Shown here piece after piece: positions 17,194 through 25,205 of a DNA stretch of 64,000 bases. The position numbers and the translations under genes were made by a program. The DNA is taken from the NCBI GenBank assembly GCA_001725255.1, contig MEFV01000001.1, forward strand, positions 62,001-126,000. Direction: 5' to 3'. The notes under the pieces were generated by a model. It saw nothing but the letters and a program-made list of their open reading frames with translations. It had not been told where the DNA came from and did not search any database. The stretch comes from Comamonas sp. SCN 67-35. Lineage in GTDB: Bacteria; Pseudomonadota; Gammaproteobacteria; Burkholderiales; Burkholderiaceae_C. The first letter of the stretch is position 1; every line of letters begins with the position of its first letter.

Positions 17194-18119
17194 TGAGCGC
17201 CTCCTACGCATCCGCCCTCACTGCCGCGCGCGACGCGGCCGCCACCCAGGATTATCCAAAGGGCGCGCTCTACATCGTCGCCACGCCGATCGGTAATCTT
17301 GCCGACATCACGCTGCGTGCGCTGCACGTGCTGGGGCTCGCCGACCTGCTCGCCTGCGAGGACACGCGCCACTCGCAGCAGCTGCTGCGCGCCTACGGCA
17401 TCGACAAGCGCTCCGACCAGTGGCTGGCGCTGCACCAGCACAACGAGCTGCAGGCAGCGCAGACGGTGCTGGCGCGCCTCGCCCAGGGCCAGCGCGTGGC
17501 CTACATGAGCGACGCCGGCACGCCGGCGGTGAGCGACCCGGGGGCGCGGCTGGTGGCCGCCGCGCAGGCGGCAGGCGTGCGCTGCATTCCCCTGCCCGGC
17601 GCCAGCAGCGTGACGGCCAGCCTGAGCGTGGCCGGCGCGGTGGCGCCCGCCGATGAAGCCCAGGGCTTCGTGTTTTTCGGCTTTCTGCCCACGCGAGCGG
17701 GCGAGCGCAAGGCGGCGCTGCAGCAGCTCATGCACGAGCCGCGTGCCGTGGTGCTGCTGGAGGCGCCGCACCGCATCGCGCAGCTGGCGGGCGAACTGGC
17801 GGCCTTCGGCGCACGCCCGGTGACGCTGGCGCGCGAGCTGACCAAGCAATTCGAGGAAGTGGCCACCCTGCCCGCAAGGGACTGCCGGGACTGGCTGGAC
17901 GCCGAGCCGCAACGCAGTCGCGGGGAATTTGCCATCGTGCTGCATCCCCTGCCGAGCCATGCCCCTGAACCCGACCAGGCCGGTGAACAGGCACTGCGCC
18001 TGCTGCTGCCCGAGCTGCCCGTCAAGAGCGCGGTGCGCATCGCCGCCAGCCTCACTGGCGCCAGCCGCAACGCGCTCTACCAGCAGGCCCTCGCGCTGCG
18101 AGGCCAGGCGGAAGATTGA
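17193..18119 (+). CDS. rsmI: 16S rRNA (cytidine-1402-2'-O)-methyltransferase RsmI
   Basis: 308 aa if started at TTG 17193. It has the N-terminal tetrapyrrole-methylase fold with [18 protein letters not shown], then [28 protein letters not shown] and [11 protein letters not shown], all typical of RsmI. It methylates C1402 of 16S rRNA together with RsmH. The TTG start abuts the yraN ATG head-to-head; a later start would remove part of the non-conserved N-terminus (about 25 residues) without touching the fold. Confidence 0.95.
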   Translation: MSASYASALTAARDAAATQDYPKGALYIVATPIGNLADITLRALHVLGLADLLACEDTRHSQQLLRAYGIDKRSDQWLALHQHNELQAAQTVLARLAQGQRVAYMSDAGTPAVSDPGARLVAAAQAAGVRCIPLPGASSVTASLSVAGAVAPADEAQGFVFFGFLPTRAGERKAALQQLMHEPRAVVLLEAPHRIAQLAGELAAFGARPVTLARELTKQFEEVATLPARDCRDWLDAEPQRSRGEFAIVLHPLPSHAPEPDQAGEQALRLLLPELPVKSAVRIAASLTGASRNALYQQALALRGQAED

Positions 18120-18125
18120 TCGGAA

Positions 18126-20306
18126 TTACAGGCGCGCGAGCGCCTCGCGCAGTTCGCGCACGCCCAGGATTTCACTGAAGATCACGGGCTTGCTGCCCGG
18201 GGCATAGAGCACGTACAACGGCACGCCGCTGCGCCCCAGCGACGCCAGCGAGGCGGTGATCGCCGGGTCCTGGCGCGTCCAGTCGGCCACCAGCAGCGCG
18301 ATGTTCTTGGCCGCGAAGTCCTGCCGGACATCGGCATCCGCGAGGGTCGTCTTCTTGTTGTACTGGCAGGTGACGCACCACGCCGCCGTGTAATCGACGA
18401 AAACCGGCCGGCCCTGGGCCAGAAGTTGATCCGGCAAATCGGCCCGCCACGGCTGCCAGCCCCCGGCCTGACGCGCCTGCGCCAGCACCGGTTCATGAAA
18501 TTCAATGACTTTTGGCCCCAAGGCAAACAACAGCCATGCGCCGGCAGCTATGGATAAAGGGGCAATCACCTGGCGCGTGCGCCCGCGCAGGCCCAGGCTC
18601 CAGACCGTGAACGCGAGCACCACCAGCAGCGCCAGCAAGGCCGCCGCGCCATCGATGCCGCTTTGCTGGCCCAGCACCCAGACCAGCCAGACCACGGTGG
18701 CGAACATGGGGAAGGCCAGCAGATGCCTGAGCGTCTGCATCCACGCGCCCGGCTTGGGCAGCAGGCCCGCCACGGCGGGCCACCAGCTTGCGAGCAGATA
18801 GGGTGCGGCCAGGCCCAGACCGAGCGCCGCGAAGATGCCCAGCGCCTGCCAACCCGGCAGGGACAGCGTGAGCCCGAGCGAGGCGCCCATGAAGGGCGCG
18901 GTGCAGGGCGAGGCCACCGCGACGGTGAGCATGCCCGTGAGGAAGGCGTCGGTGACCGGGTGGCGCGCCTGCGCCGTCAGCCAGCGCGAAGGCAGCAGCA
19001 GGCCGACCTCGAACAGGCCAGCGAGGTTGAGGCCGATCAGCGTGAACAGCGTCGCCAGCAGCGCCACCACCAGCGGCGACTGCAGTTGAAAGCCCCAGCC
19101 CACGGCCTGACCGGCCGCGCGCAGCGCCAGCATCAGGGCGCCGAGCGCCACGAACGACAGCACCACCCCCGCCGTGTAGGCCAGCCCGCCGATGCGCTGC
19201 GCGCGCCGGTGGCCACCGTGGCGCGCAAACCCCACGACCTTGACCGCGAGGATGGGAAACACGCACGGCATGAGATTGAGCAGCATGCCGCCGAGCAAGG
19301 CGCCGCCCAGGGCCAGCAACCACACGCCCATCGGCGCCGCCGCCGTCGCAGCCACGGGCGCGGCTGATGGCGGGCTCGCCGCGGCCTGCGGCCCGCCGAA
19401 CGACACCGGCAGTTCCCGCAGGGGCGGCCACTCACCGCTCACCGGCAGGCTGACGCGCTCACCCGCGCCGCCCAGGGCCAGCACCACCGGCATCACCTCG
19501 GGGCTGGCCGCGCGGTCGGGCGAGAGCGGCACGCTCGCCTTCCAGACCGCGCCCTCCCAGCGCTGCGTCGGTTCGCGGGCGTTGTGCACCACCTCGGGTG
19601 TTTCCGGAAAAACGTCGAGCCGCTGCCCCTGCCACGAGGCGGGCAGCCCATGCACCTGCAGCGCCAGCGCCTCGCCATCGACGTGCGCGCTGCTGTCCGT
19701 GGCGGGCAGCTCGCGGGGATGCGCCCGCTCGGCCGCCGCAAACGCCGCCGCGTTCAGCGCGGTCGTGCCGTCCAGCGGCACCTGCAGGGTGAACATGCCT
19801 TCCTCGGGCACGCACTCCATGCGGCAGATCAGCCAGGAGGCATGCAGTCGGAAAGTCGCCTGCGTCTCTCCCGGAGCAGGCGCAAACAGGCGCGACACCG
19901 TCATGGGCACCGGCAGCAGCACCTGGCCCTCGTAGCCGTAATTGGCCAGCGTGCCGATCGGGATCCTGCGCGGCACGGGCCAGGCGATCTCACCCGCGTC
20001 CACGCCCGGCGGCAGGGTCCACTGCAACTGCGTCGGCAGGCCGGAATCGCCGGGATTGAGCCAGTAGGTGTGCCAGCCCGGCTGATGCGTGAGCAGCAGA
20101 CCGAGCGTGAGCGGCTTGCCCACGGCCACGCCCTCGGGCGCCTGGGCGACGAGCTCGGCACGCACGCGCTCCGTGGTCACCACGCTGCTGCCTGCGGGAG
20201 CGGTCGATGTTTTTAGATGAAATTGGGCTGCAGCGCCCGTGCATATTGCGCTGGCAGCTATCAAAAACAGGAGGCTATGGAGGTGCTGTCGGAATCGGAA
20301 AAACAT
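18126..20306 (-). CDS. DsbD/ScsB-like protein-disulfide reductase with C-terminal thioredoxin domain
   Basis: 726 aa from the ATG at 20306. A signal peptide (LLFLIAASAICTGAAA) is encoded within an interspersed repeat copy. A periplasmic DsbD-alpha/ScsB-like domain follows, with Cys161 and Cys165 (ICRMECVPEEG). A polytopic region of about eight spans (about 350-600) contains NLMPCVFPILAVKVVGF and SPCTAPFMG with the redox Cys, and the thioredoxin-like end has AWCVTCQYNKK. It moves electrons from cytoplasmic thioredoxin to periplasmic thiols. The adjacent divergent copper genes suggest a role like that of Scs proteins under copper stress, which is inference. Confidence 0.88.
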   Translation of the reverse strand: MFFRFRQHLHSLLFLIAASAICTGAAAQFHLKTSTAPAGSSVVTTERVRAELVAQAPEGVAVGKPLTLGLLLTHQPGWHTYWLNPGDSGLPTQLQWTLPPGVDAGEIAWPVPRRIPIGTLANYGYEGQVLLPVPMTVSRLFAPAPGETQATFRLHASWLICRMECVPEEGMFTLQVPLDGTTALNAAAFAAAERAHPRELPATDSSAHVDGEALALQVHGLPASWQGQRLDVFPETPEVVHNAREPTQRWEGAVWKASVPLSPDRAASPEVMPVVLALGGAGERVSLPVSGEWPPLRELPVSFGGPQAAASPPSAAPVAATAAAPMGVWLLALGGALLGGMLLNLMPCVFPILAVKVVGFARHGGHRRAQRIGGLAYTAGVVLSFVALGALMLALRAAGQAVGWGFQLQSPLVVALLATLFTLIGLNLAGLFEVGLLLPSRWLTAQARHPVTDAFLTGMLTVAVASPCTAPFMGASLGLTLSLPGWQALGIFAALGLGLAAPYLLASWWPAVAGLLPKPGAWMQTLRHLLAFPMFATVVWLVWVLGQQSGIDGAAALLALLVVLAFTVWSLGLRGRTRQVIAPLSIAAGAWLLFALGPKVIEFHEPVLAQARQAGGWQPWRADLPDQLLAQGRPVFVDYTAAWCVTCQYNKKTTLADADVRQDFAAKNIALLVADWTRQDPAITASLASLGRSGVPLYVLYAPGSKPVIFSEILGVRELREALARL
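20211..20273 (-). repeat. Interspersed repeat, copy 1, inside the DsbD-like signal peptide
   Basis: On the minus strand it reads TTTTTGATAGCTGCCAGCGC, an AT spacer, then GGGCGCTGCAGCCCAATTTC and ATCTAAAAAC. It shares GCGCTGCAGCCC-R-ATTT with copy 3 and ATAGCT with copies 2 and 4. Unlike the others it lies within a reading frame and encodes about residues 13-34 of the DsbD-like precursor. Confidence 0.6.
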
Positions 20307-20425
20307 GGCGTTACTTGGAGGGGCAGCCCCGGCTTTGGTTCCAGGCACGTCCGAGGCGGCGAGGGGCAATGGTAGGGCGTCTCGGGGCGGCCCACCCATG
20401 CCGTTATCATGGTCACCCCCACGCC

Positions 20426-20791
20426 ATGCCGCTCTTCGCCCGCCTTCGCCGCTGCGCGACCCGTCTGCCCGGTCGCGCGCTGCTCGCGTGGTTCGCGCTC
20501 ACGATCGCAGCGGCCGTGGCGGCGTCCGTGGCCCATTCGGGCACGCTGCAGGATGTCTGCACCAGCGCGGGCGTCGCCGCCGTGTCTGCCGGCGCGGGCG
20601 GCGCAGGACCCTCGACCCCTTCCCATCTCGACTGCCCGCTGTGCGTGCCGACCGCGCCACCACCGCCGCCCTACCAGGCACTGCCCGCGACGCAGCCCGC
20701 GCCTTCCAGCCCTCCCCGGTGGACGATGCTGGCGCGCGCTGCCGGGCACGAAGGCCGTGCGCCACCGGTGCGCGGCCCCCCTGCGCTCTGA
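20426..20791 (+). CDS. DUF2946 family protein
   Basis: 121 aa from the ATG at 20426. An N-terminal membrane segment or signal (ALLAWFALTIAAAVAASVAH) is followed by LQDVCTSAG and a HLDCPLC motif, the pattern of DUF2946 proteins. These are often seen beside copper and TonB-linked genes. The rest is Pro/Ala-rich. It is followed after 88 bases by a PCuAC copper chaperone, so a role in periplasmic metal handling is likely but unproven. The longer frame upstream overlaps the DsbD-like gene and is not used. Confidence 0.75.
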   Translation: MPLFARLRRCATRLPGRALLAWFALTIAAAVAASVAHSGTLQDVCTSAGVAAVSAGAGGAGPSTPSHLDCPLCVPTAPPPPPYQALPATQPAPSSPPRWTMLARAAGHEGRAPPVRGPPAL

Positions 20792-20879
20792 AATCTTCGC
20801 GGTCAGAACCCCATCCGCACGCCGCGCCGGCCAAGCCCGCGGCACGTGTCTCATCCCACAGGATTTCGGAATTTTCATC

Positions 20880-21374
20880 ATGCGTTTTTCCTTGACCCAT
20901 TTTTTCGCGGCCTCGCTGATCTGCGCGGCCACGGGCGCTTTTGCCCAGAACGCTCCGCTGCAGGTGAGCGGCGCCTGGGCCCGCGCCACGGTACCGGGCC
21001 AGGTCGGCACCGGGGCCTTCATGACCCTGCAATCGCAGCAGGATCTGCAACTCGTGGGCGCCTCCAGCACCGCCGCCGGCGTGGCGCAAATCCACGAGAT
21101 GAAGCTCGAAGGCGACACCATGCGCATGCGCCAGATGAAGGCACTGGCACTGCCTGCGCACCAGAGCGTGGCCCTGACCCCCGGCGGCAACCACATCATG
21201 CTGATGGACCTGAAACAGGCGCTCGCCGCCGGCAGCACCATCCAGGTCGAGCTGAAGCTGCAGGACGCCACCGGCAAGACGCTCACGCAGACGGTGGACG
21301 TACCCGTGCGGCAAAATGCCTCTGGAGGAGCTGGCCACGGCGGCGCCATGCACGGCGGCGCGCACGGCTCCTGA
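20880..21374 (+). CDS. PCuAC-type periplasmic copper(I) chaperone
   Basis: 164 aa with a signal peptide (about residues 1-22, ending AFA). The H-X10-M-X21-H-X-M copper site is intact: His72, Met83, His105 and Met107. The tail is Gly/His/Met-rich (HGGAMHGGAHG) and could bind extra metal. PCuAC proteins deliver Cu(I) to the CuA centre of cytochrome oxidase. It lies downstream of the DUF2946 gene on the same strand and 14 bases before the creatininase-family gene. Confidence 0.93.
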   Translation: MRFSLTHFFAASLICAATGAFAQNAPLQVSGAWARATVPGQVGTGAFMTLQSQQDLQLVGASSTAAGVAQIHEMKLEGDTMRMRQMKALALPAHQSVALTPGGNHIMLMDLKQALAAGSTIQVELKLQDATGKTLTQTVDVPVRQNASGGAGHGGAMHGGAHGS

Positions 21375-21388
21375 AGCACGATCACGCC

Positions 21389-22201
21389 ATGCACTACGCC
21401 TCACGCCACTGGCAGGAACTGAGCACCCGCGACTTCGATGCCGCGCGCGCGAGCGGCCTGGCCGCACGCACCCTCGCCATCCTGCCGGTGGCGGCGGTGG
21501 AGCAGCATGGCCCGCATCTGCCGCTGGGCGTGGACGCGCGGCTGCTGCAAGGCGTGATCGACGCGGCGCTGCCGCTGCTGCCCGACGAGCTGCCGCTGCT
21601 GCTGCTGCCGCCGCAGAACATCGGCCTCTCGACCGAGCACCTGGCCTTCGCCGGCACCCTCAGCCTCTCGCCCGAGACCTTGCTCGCGCTCTGGCGCGAG
21701 CTCGGGGAAGCGGTGGCGCGCACGGGCATACACACGCTGATGCTGCTCAACAGCCACGGCGGCAATGTGGCGCCCATGGACATCGTGGCGCGCACGCTGC
21801 GTCAGCGCTGCGGCCTGCAGGTGTGGCGCTGCAACTGGTCCGACCTGCCCCTGCCGGACGAGGTGCAGGCACTTTTCACCCCCGAAGAGCACCGTTTCGG
21901 CATTCACGGCGGCGCCATCGAAACTTCGATGATGCTGCACCTGGCGCCCGCCAGCGTGCGCATGGAGCACGCCCGCCACTGGCGCTCGAGCTCGCAGGAC
22001 CGGGCCGAGCACTGCGCCATCGCGGGCAACGGCAAGAGCGCCAGGCTTGGCTGGGCGATCGAGGACTACAACGCCAGCGGCGCCGTCGGCGACGCCACGG
22101 CCGCCAGCGCGGAAAAGGGCGCCCGGCTCGTGGCCGCAGCTGGAGAAGCGCTCGCGCGCCTCATCGTCGAACTGCAGTCGCTGCCCGCGCCGGACGCATA
22201 G
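21389..22201 (+). CDS. Creatininase-family amidohydrolase
   Basis: 270 aa from the ATG at 21389. It contains LPVAAVEQHGPHLPLGVDA and LLNSHGGNV, the metal-binding Glu/His/Asp signature of the creatininase/FAPy-deformylase fold, and later FGIHGGAIETS. Members hydrolyse cyclic amides or formamides; the substrate here cannot be read from sequence. Its TAG stop is formed by the first three bases of the MITE-like element that follows. Confidence 0.88.
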   Translation: MHYASRHWQELSTRDFDAARASGLAARTLAILPVAAVEQHGPHLPLGVDARLLQGVIDAALPLLPDELPLLLLPPQNIGLSTEHLAFAGTLSLSPETLLALWRELGEAVARTGIHTLMLLNSHGGNVAPMDIVARTLRQRCGLQVWRCNWSDLPLPDEVQALFTPEEHRFGIHGGAIETSMMLHLAPASVRMEHARHWRSSSQDRAEHCAIAGNGKSARLGWAIEDYNASGAVGDATAASAEKGARLVAAAGEALARLIVELQSLPAPDA

Positions 22202-22366
22202 GGCGACGCGGAATAAGTCCACGCGATGCGGCGCGCCCTGCATGGGGATGGGATGCAAGGCGCAAAGCGCAGACATGGCCAGAGCCATGGCGAGCATTTG
22301 CAACGCCGCAGATCGTCCCAGGCAGGGATGCGACGCGCGCGAGGGACTTGTTCAGCGTTGCCCCTA
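22199..22366. mobile_element. MITE-like element with about 22-bp terminal inverted repeats
   Basis: The left end (22199-22220, TAGGGCGACGCGGAATAAGT then CC) and the reverse complement of the right end (22344-22366, TAGGGGCAACGCTGAACAAG then TCC) match at 19 of 22 aligned positions with one gap. The interior is itself an imperfect palindrome, including CATGGC-caga-GCCATG and CCCTGC/GCAGGG arms. There is no coding capacity. Both flanking convergent genes end with a TAG contributed by the element. Probably a non-autonomous derivative of an IS element; the parent family is unknown to me. Confidence 0.65.
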
Positions 22367-23035
22367 GGCGTAGGTCAGCAGCCCCCCGTCCTCGGGTGCC
22401 GCCAGATGCGCCACCGTGTTGAAGGTCTGCAGCGCCAGCCGGCGTTTGCCCATGTCCAGCTCCGAGACCGAGCTGTTGCGCAACCGCATGTTCAGGGCAA
22501 TGCCCACCTCGGGCGTCACACCCAGCACCTGCGCGATCGCCGTCGCGATCGGCCCTCCGCTGGAGACCACCAGCACCTGGTGGCCCTGGTGCGTGCGCTG
22601 CAGTTCATCCAGAGCGGCGCGGATCGCGCCTGAAAAATCCTGCCAGTCGGGCATGCCTCGGGGACTGATCGTGCCGGCCATCCATTGCGCGAGCGCATCG
22701 CACAACAACCGGAAGTACGCACGAAAGCCCTCCGGCGTGTCGACCTGCCCCGCGAAAATGGGGTCGATGGCACGAACGAGCGCGAGGCCGTCGTACTCAT
22801 CGAACGCGGGCAACTGAACCGCCTCGGGCATTTCGGCGAGTTCGCCCGCCATCTCCCGCAGCGTCTGCGCATGACGGCGCAGCGTGCCCGTGAGCACCGC
22901 ATCGAAGCGCTGCCCGTGCGCGCGCCAGAACGACCCCAGGCGCCGCGCCTGCAGCGCGCCCCGGGGGCTGAGCTGGTCATAGTCGGCGGCGCCATACGAA
23001 GCCTGGCCGTGACGCACGAGATAAAGGGTGCCCAT
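22364..23035 (-). CDS. Histidine phosphatase (phosphoglycerate-mutase-like) family protein
   Basis: 223 aa. It opens with MGTLYLVRHGQASYG, the phospho-accepting RHG motif at residues 8-10, has a second catalytic Arg in TGTLRRHAQTL, and the late VLVVSSGGPIATAI segment, where the usual catalytic His of SHGG is replaced by Ser. The substrate is unknown. The replaced His may lower activity or reflect a subfamily. The TAG stop lies in the right end of the MITE-like element. Confidence 0.85.
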   Translation of the reverse strand: MGTLYLVRHGQASYGAADYDQLSPRGALQARRLGSFWRAHGQRFDAVLTGTLRRHAQTLREMAGELAEMPEAVQLPAFDEYDGLALVRAIDPIFAGQVDTPEGFRAYFRLLCDALAQWMAGTISPRGMPDWQDFSGAIRAALDELQRTHQGHQVLVVSSGGPIATAIAQVLGVTPEVGIALNMRLRNSSVSELDMGKRRLALQTFNTVAHLAAPEDGGLLTYA

Positions 23036-23106
23036 GGCGCGCGATTGTCACGAAGTGCCCCGCGCGCCCTTGTCCCGGCCGCGACGCGCAAGGGCACAAC
23101 TGTCGC

Positions 23107-23706
23107 CTACGCGGCAATCATCCACAGCGCCGTGAACGCCAGCACCAGCCCCATCGCGCGGTTGAACCAGAGCAGGCGGGCACCCTGGGCGAGCCAGCCG
23201 CGCAGCAGCGCCCCCACGGCCGCGTAGGCAAAGTTGCTGGTGAATGCAAAACCCGCCATCACCGGCACGACGAGCAGCATGCGCCGCGCGCCATCGTCGC
23301 GCCCGATGATCCAGCTGGCGACGATGGCCAGCAGCATCAGCCACGCCTTGATGTTCACGAACTGCAGCGCCACGCCCTCCCAGAAGCCGACCGTGAGGTG
23401 CGAGCCGTCCGCCTGCGCCATGCGTGTCGATTGCGACAGGCGCCACGCCAGCCACAGCAGGTAGGCAATGCCCAGCGCCTTGATGCCCCAGCGCAGCGGC
23501 GGCACGGCCAGCACGGCCGCGCCCAGTCCCGCCGCGCACAGCACCAGCATCAGGCACCAGCCCACGGGCACCGCGAGCACGAAACGCATGGCGGGCTTGA
23601 GCCCCCGATTGGCCGCGATGGCCGTCGCCAGCGAGGTATTGGGGCCAGGCGTGAAGCTCATCGCCGTCGCCAGCAGAAACAGGGCGGTGAATTCGGCCCA
23701 GGGCAT
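23107..23706 (-). CDS. LysE/RhtB family amino-acid exporter
   Basis: 199 aa from the ATG at 23706 (a GTG one codon upstream is possible). About six hydrophobic segments and the family signature FTPGPNTSLATAIAANRGLK are visible. Such proteins export amino acids or derivatives. It is nine bases downstream of the nitronate monooxygenase-like gene and probably co-transcribed with it. Confidence 0.9.
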   Translation of the reverse strand: MPWAEFTALFLLATAMSFTPGPNTSLATAIAANRGLKPAMRFVLAVPVGWCLMLVLCAAGLGAAVLAVPPLRWGIKALGIAYLLWLAWRLSQSTRMAQADGSHLTVGFWEGVALQFVNIKAWLMLLAIVASWIIGRDDGARRMLLVVPVMAGFAFTSNFAYAAVGALLRGWLAQGARLLWFNRAMGLVLAFTALWMIAA

Positions 23707-23718
23707 CACGGCCGCCCC

Positions 23719-25167
23719 TCAGACGCGCTGCAGCTGCTGCGCCAGCCCATCCCAGGCCGAGGTGCGGGCCTCGAGCGCCTGGCGCGCCTCGGCCGCCAGC
23801 GCGGCATCGAGCCGGGGCAGCAGCGCGTCCCACCGCTCATCCAGGTCGCCGCGCAGGCGCTGCAGCGCCTGCGCGGACTCGAAGCCGCTGGATGCGCAGG
23901 CGTCCTCATGCCGCCCACCCTCGGGCAGCGACGCGTCGGCCGACCGCAGGGCGCGCACCAGCACCGCGCAGCCCCGGGCCTGGGCATCGAGCAGACGCTG
24001 CAGGCACTGGCGCCGCTGCACCTGCGCGGCATGGCGCCAGGCGCCAAAAACACCCAGCACCGCGGCGCGCTCCAGAAGCAGCAGGGCGTGCGCCTCGCTG
24101 GCGAGCGCCGCCTGCTCGCCCTGCTGCACTTCGGCCGCGTAGCACACGGGCGACGCGAGCGCCCCAGGCGTCTCGGCCACCAGCCGCAGCTGCGCGGCCG
24201 CACCCTCCGCAATGCGTTGCAGGCGCACGGCGGCGGGCACGATGTCGTCGATGCGGCCCACGCCCAGGCCCGCGTACAGCGCCATCACGTCCAGCTCGCC
24301 CGTCATCGAGCGCAGCGGCGAATCGGTGCTGAAGCAATAGATGGGCCGCCCCTCTTCCTCGCCGATCACCTGCCGCTCACTCGTGAAGGGATCGCCACGC
24401 TCGCCACGCGTGACGGCGTTGGGCAGCACATGCACCGCCGCCAGCGGCGGCCAGTTGATGTGAAAGTCTTCCGTGAGCAGCACATCGCGCGATGCGGCCT
24501 GCACGAGGCGCTGCTTGTGCGCCTCGTGCGCGAAGGATTCGGTGGTCATCATCAGCGCCGTGCCCAGCACCGCTGCCTGCGCGCCTGCGGCCAGCACGCG
24601 GCCCACGTCACGGCCATCGGCCAGCCCGCCGGCGGCGGCCACCGGCACGTCCACGCACCCGAGCACCTCGGGAAGCAGCCGCAGCAAAGGCTCGCGGCCG
24701 CGCACATGCCCGCCCGCCTCCACGCCCTGGGCGATGATGGCGTGCGCCCCGGCCGCCTGGGCGTGCAGGGCTTCGTGCACCGTGCCCACCTGATGCACCA
24801 CGGTGATGCCCGCCGCGCGCAACCGGTCGATCACCTCCTCGTCGATTTCCCAGAAGAGTTCGACCACCGGCACGCGCAGGGCGATGCACAGATCCACCTG
24901 CGAGCGCAGCAGCGAGCGCGCCGTACCCGAAGGAATCAGGTTCACGCCAAAGGGCCGATCAGTGAGTTCGCGCACCCGCGCCACTTCGCGCTCGATCAGC
25001 GCCAGCGGCTCGCGCACCATGCCCAGGATGCCAAAACCGCCGAAGGCGCTGACAGCGGCCACCAGCTCGGCGCGCGCCACGCCGCCCATGCCGGCCAGAA
25101 TCAGCGGATGGCAGCAACCGAGAAGTTCACACAGCGGCGTGGCCGCGAGCGCATGCGTGCGCGCCAT
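23719..25167 (-). CDS. Nitronate monooxygenase-like flavoprotein with C-terminal helical extension
   Basis: 482 aa from the ATG at 25167. The first about 340 residues form a TIM-barrel of the NMO/2-nitropropane dioxygenase family: PLILAGMGGVARAELVAAVS at the start, AHAIIAQGVEAGGHVRG (with the family's HxG/GGH phosphate and catalytic region) and AAGGLADGRDVGRVLAAGAQ. A further helical part of about 130 residues (from about 350) goes beyond the common NMO length of about 320-360 and may be a separate domain. NMOs detoxify nitronates using FMN. Confidence 0.85.
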   Translation of the reverse strand: MARTHALAATPLCELLGCCHPLILAGMGGVARAELVAAVSAFGGFGILGMVREPLALIEREVARVRELTDRPFGVNLIPSGTARSLLRSQVDLCIALRVPVVELFWEIDEEVIDRLRAAGITVVHQVGTVHEALHAQAAGAHAIIAQGVEAGGHVRGREPLLRLLPEVLGCVDVPVAAAGGLADGRDVGRVLAAGAQAAVLGTALMMTTESFAHEAHKQRLVQAASRDVLLTEDFHINWPPLAAVHVLPNAVTRGERGDPFTSERQVIGEEEGRPIYCFSTDSPLRSMTGELDVMALYAGLGVGRIDDIVPAAVRLQRIAEGAAAQLRLVAETPGALASPVCYAAEVQQGEQAALASEAHALLLLERAAVLGVFGAWRHAAQVQRRQCLQRLLDAQARGCAVLVRALRSADASLPEGGRHEDACASSGFESAQALQRLRGDLDERWDALLPRLDAALAAEARQALEARTSAWDGLAQQLQRV

Positions 25168-25205
25168 GGCAATGTCCTTTCGAAGTGCCTGTTTCGCAGA
25201 CCCGA

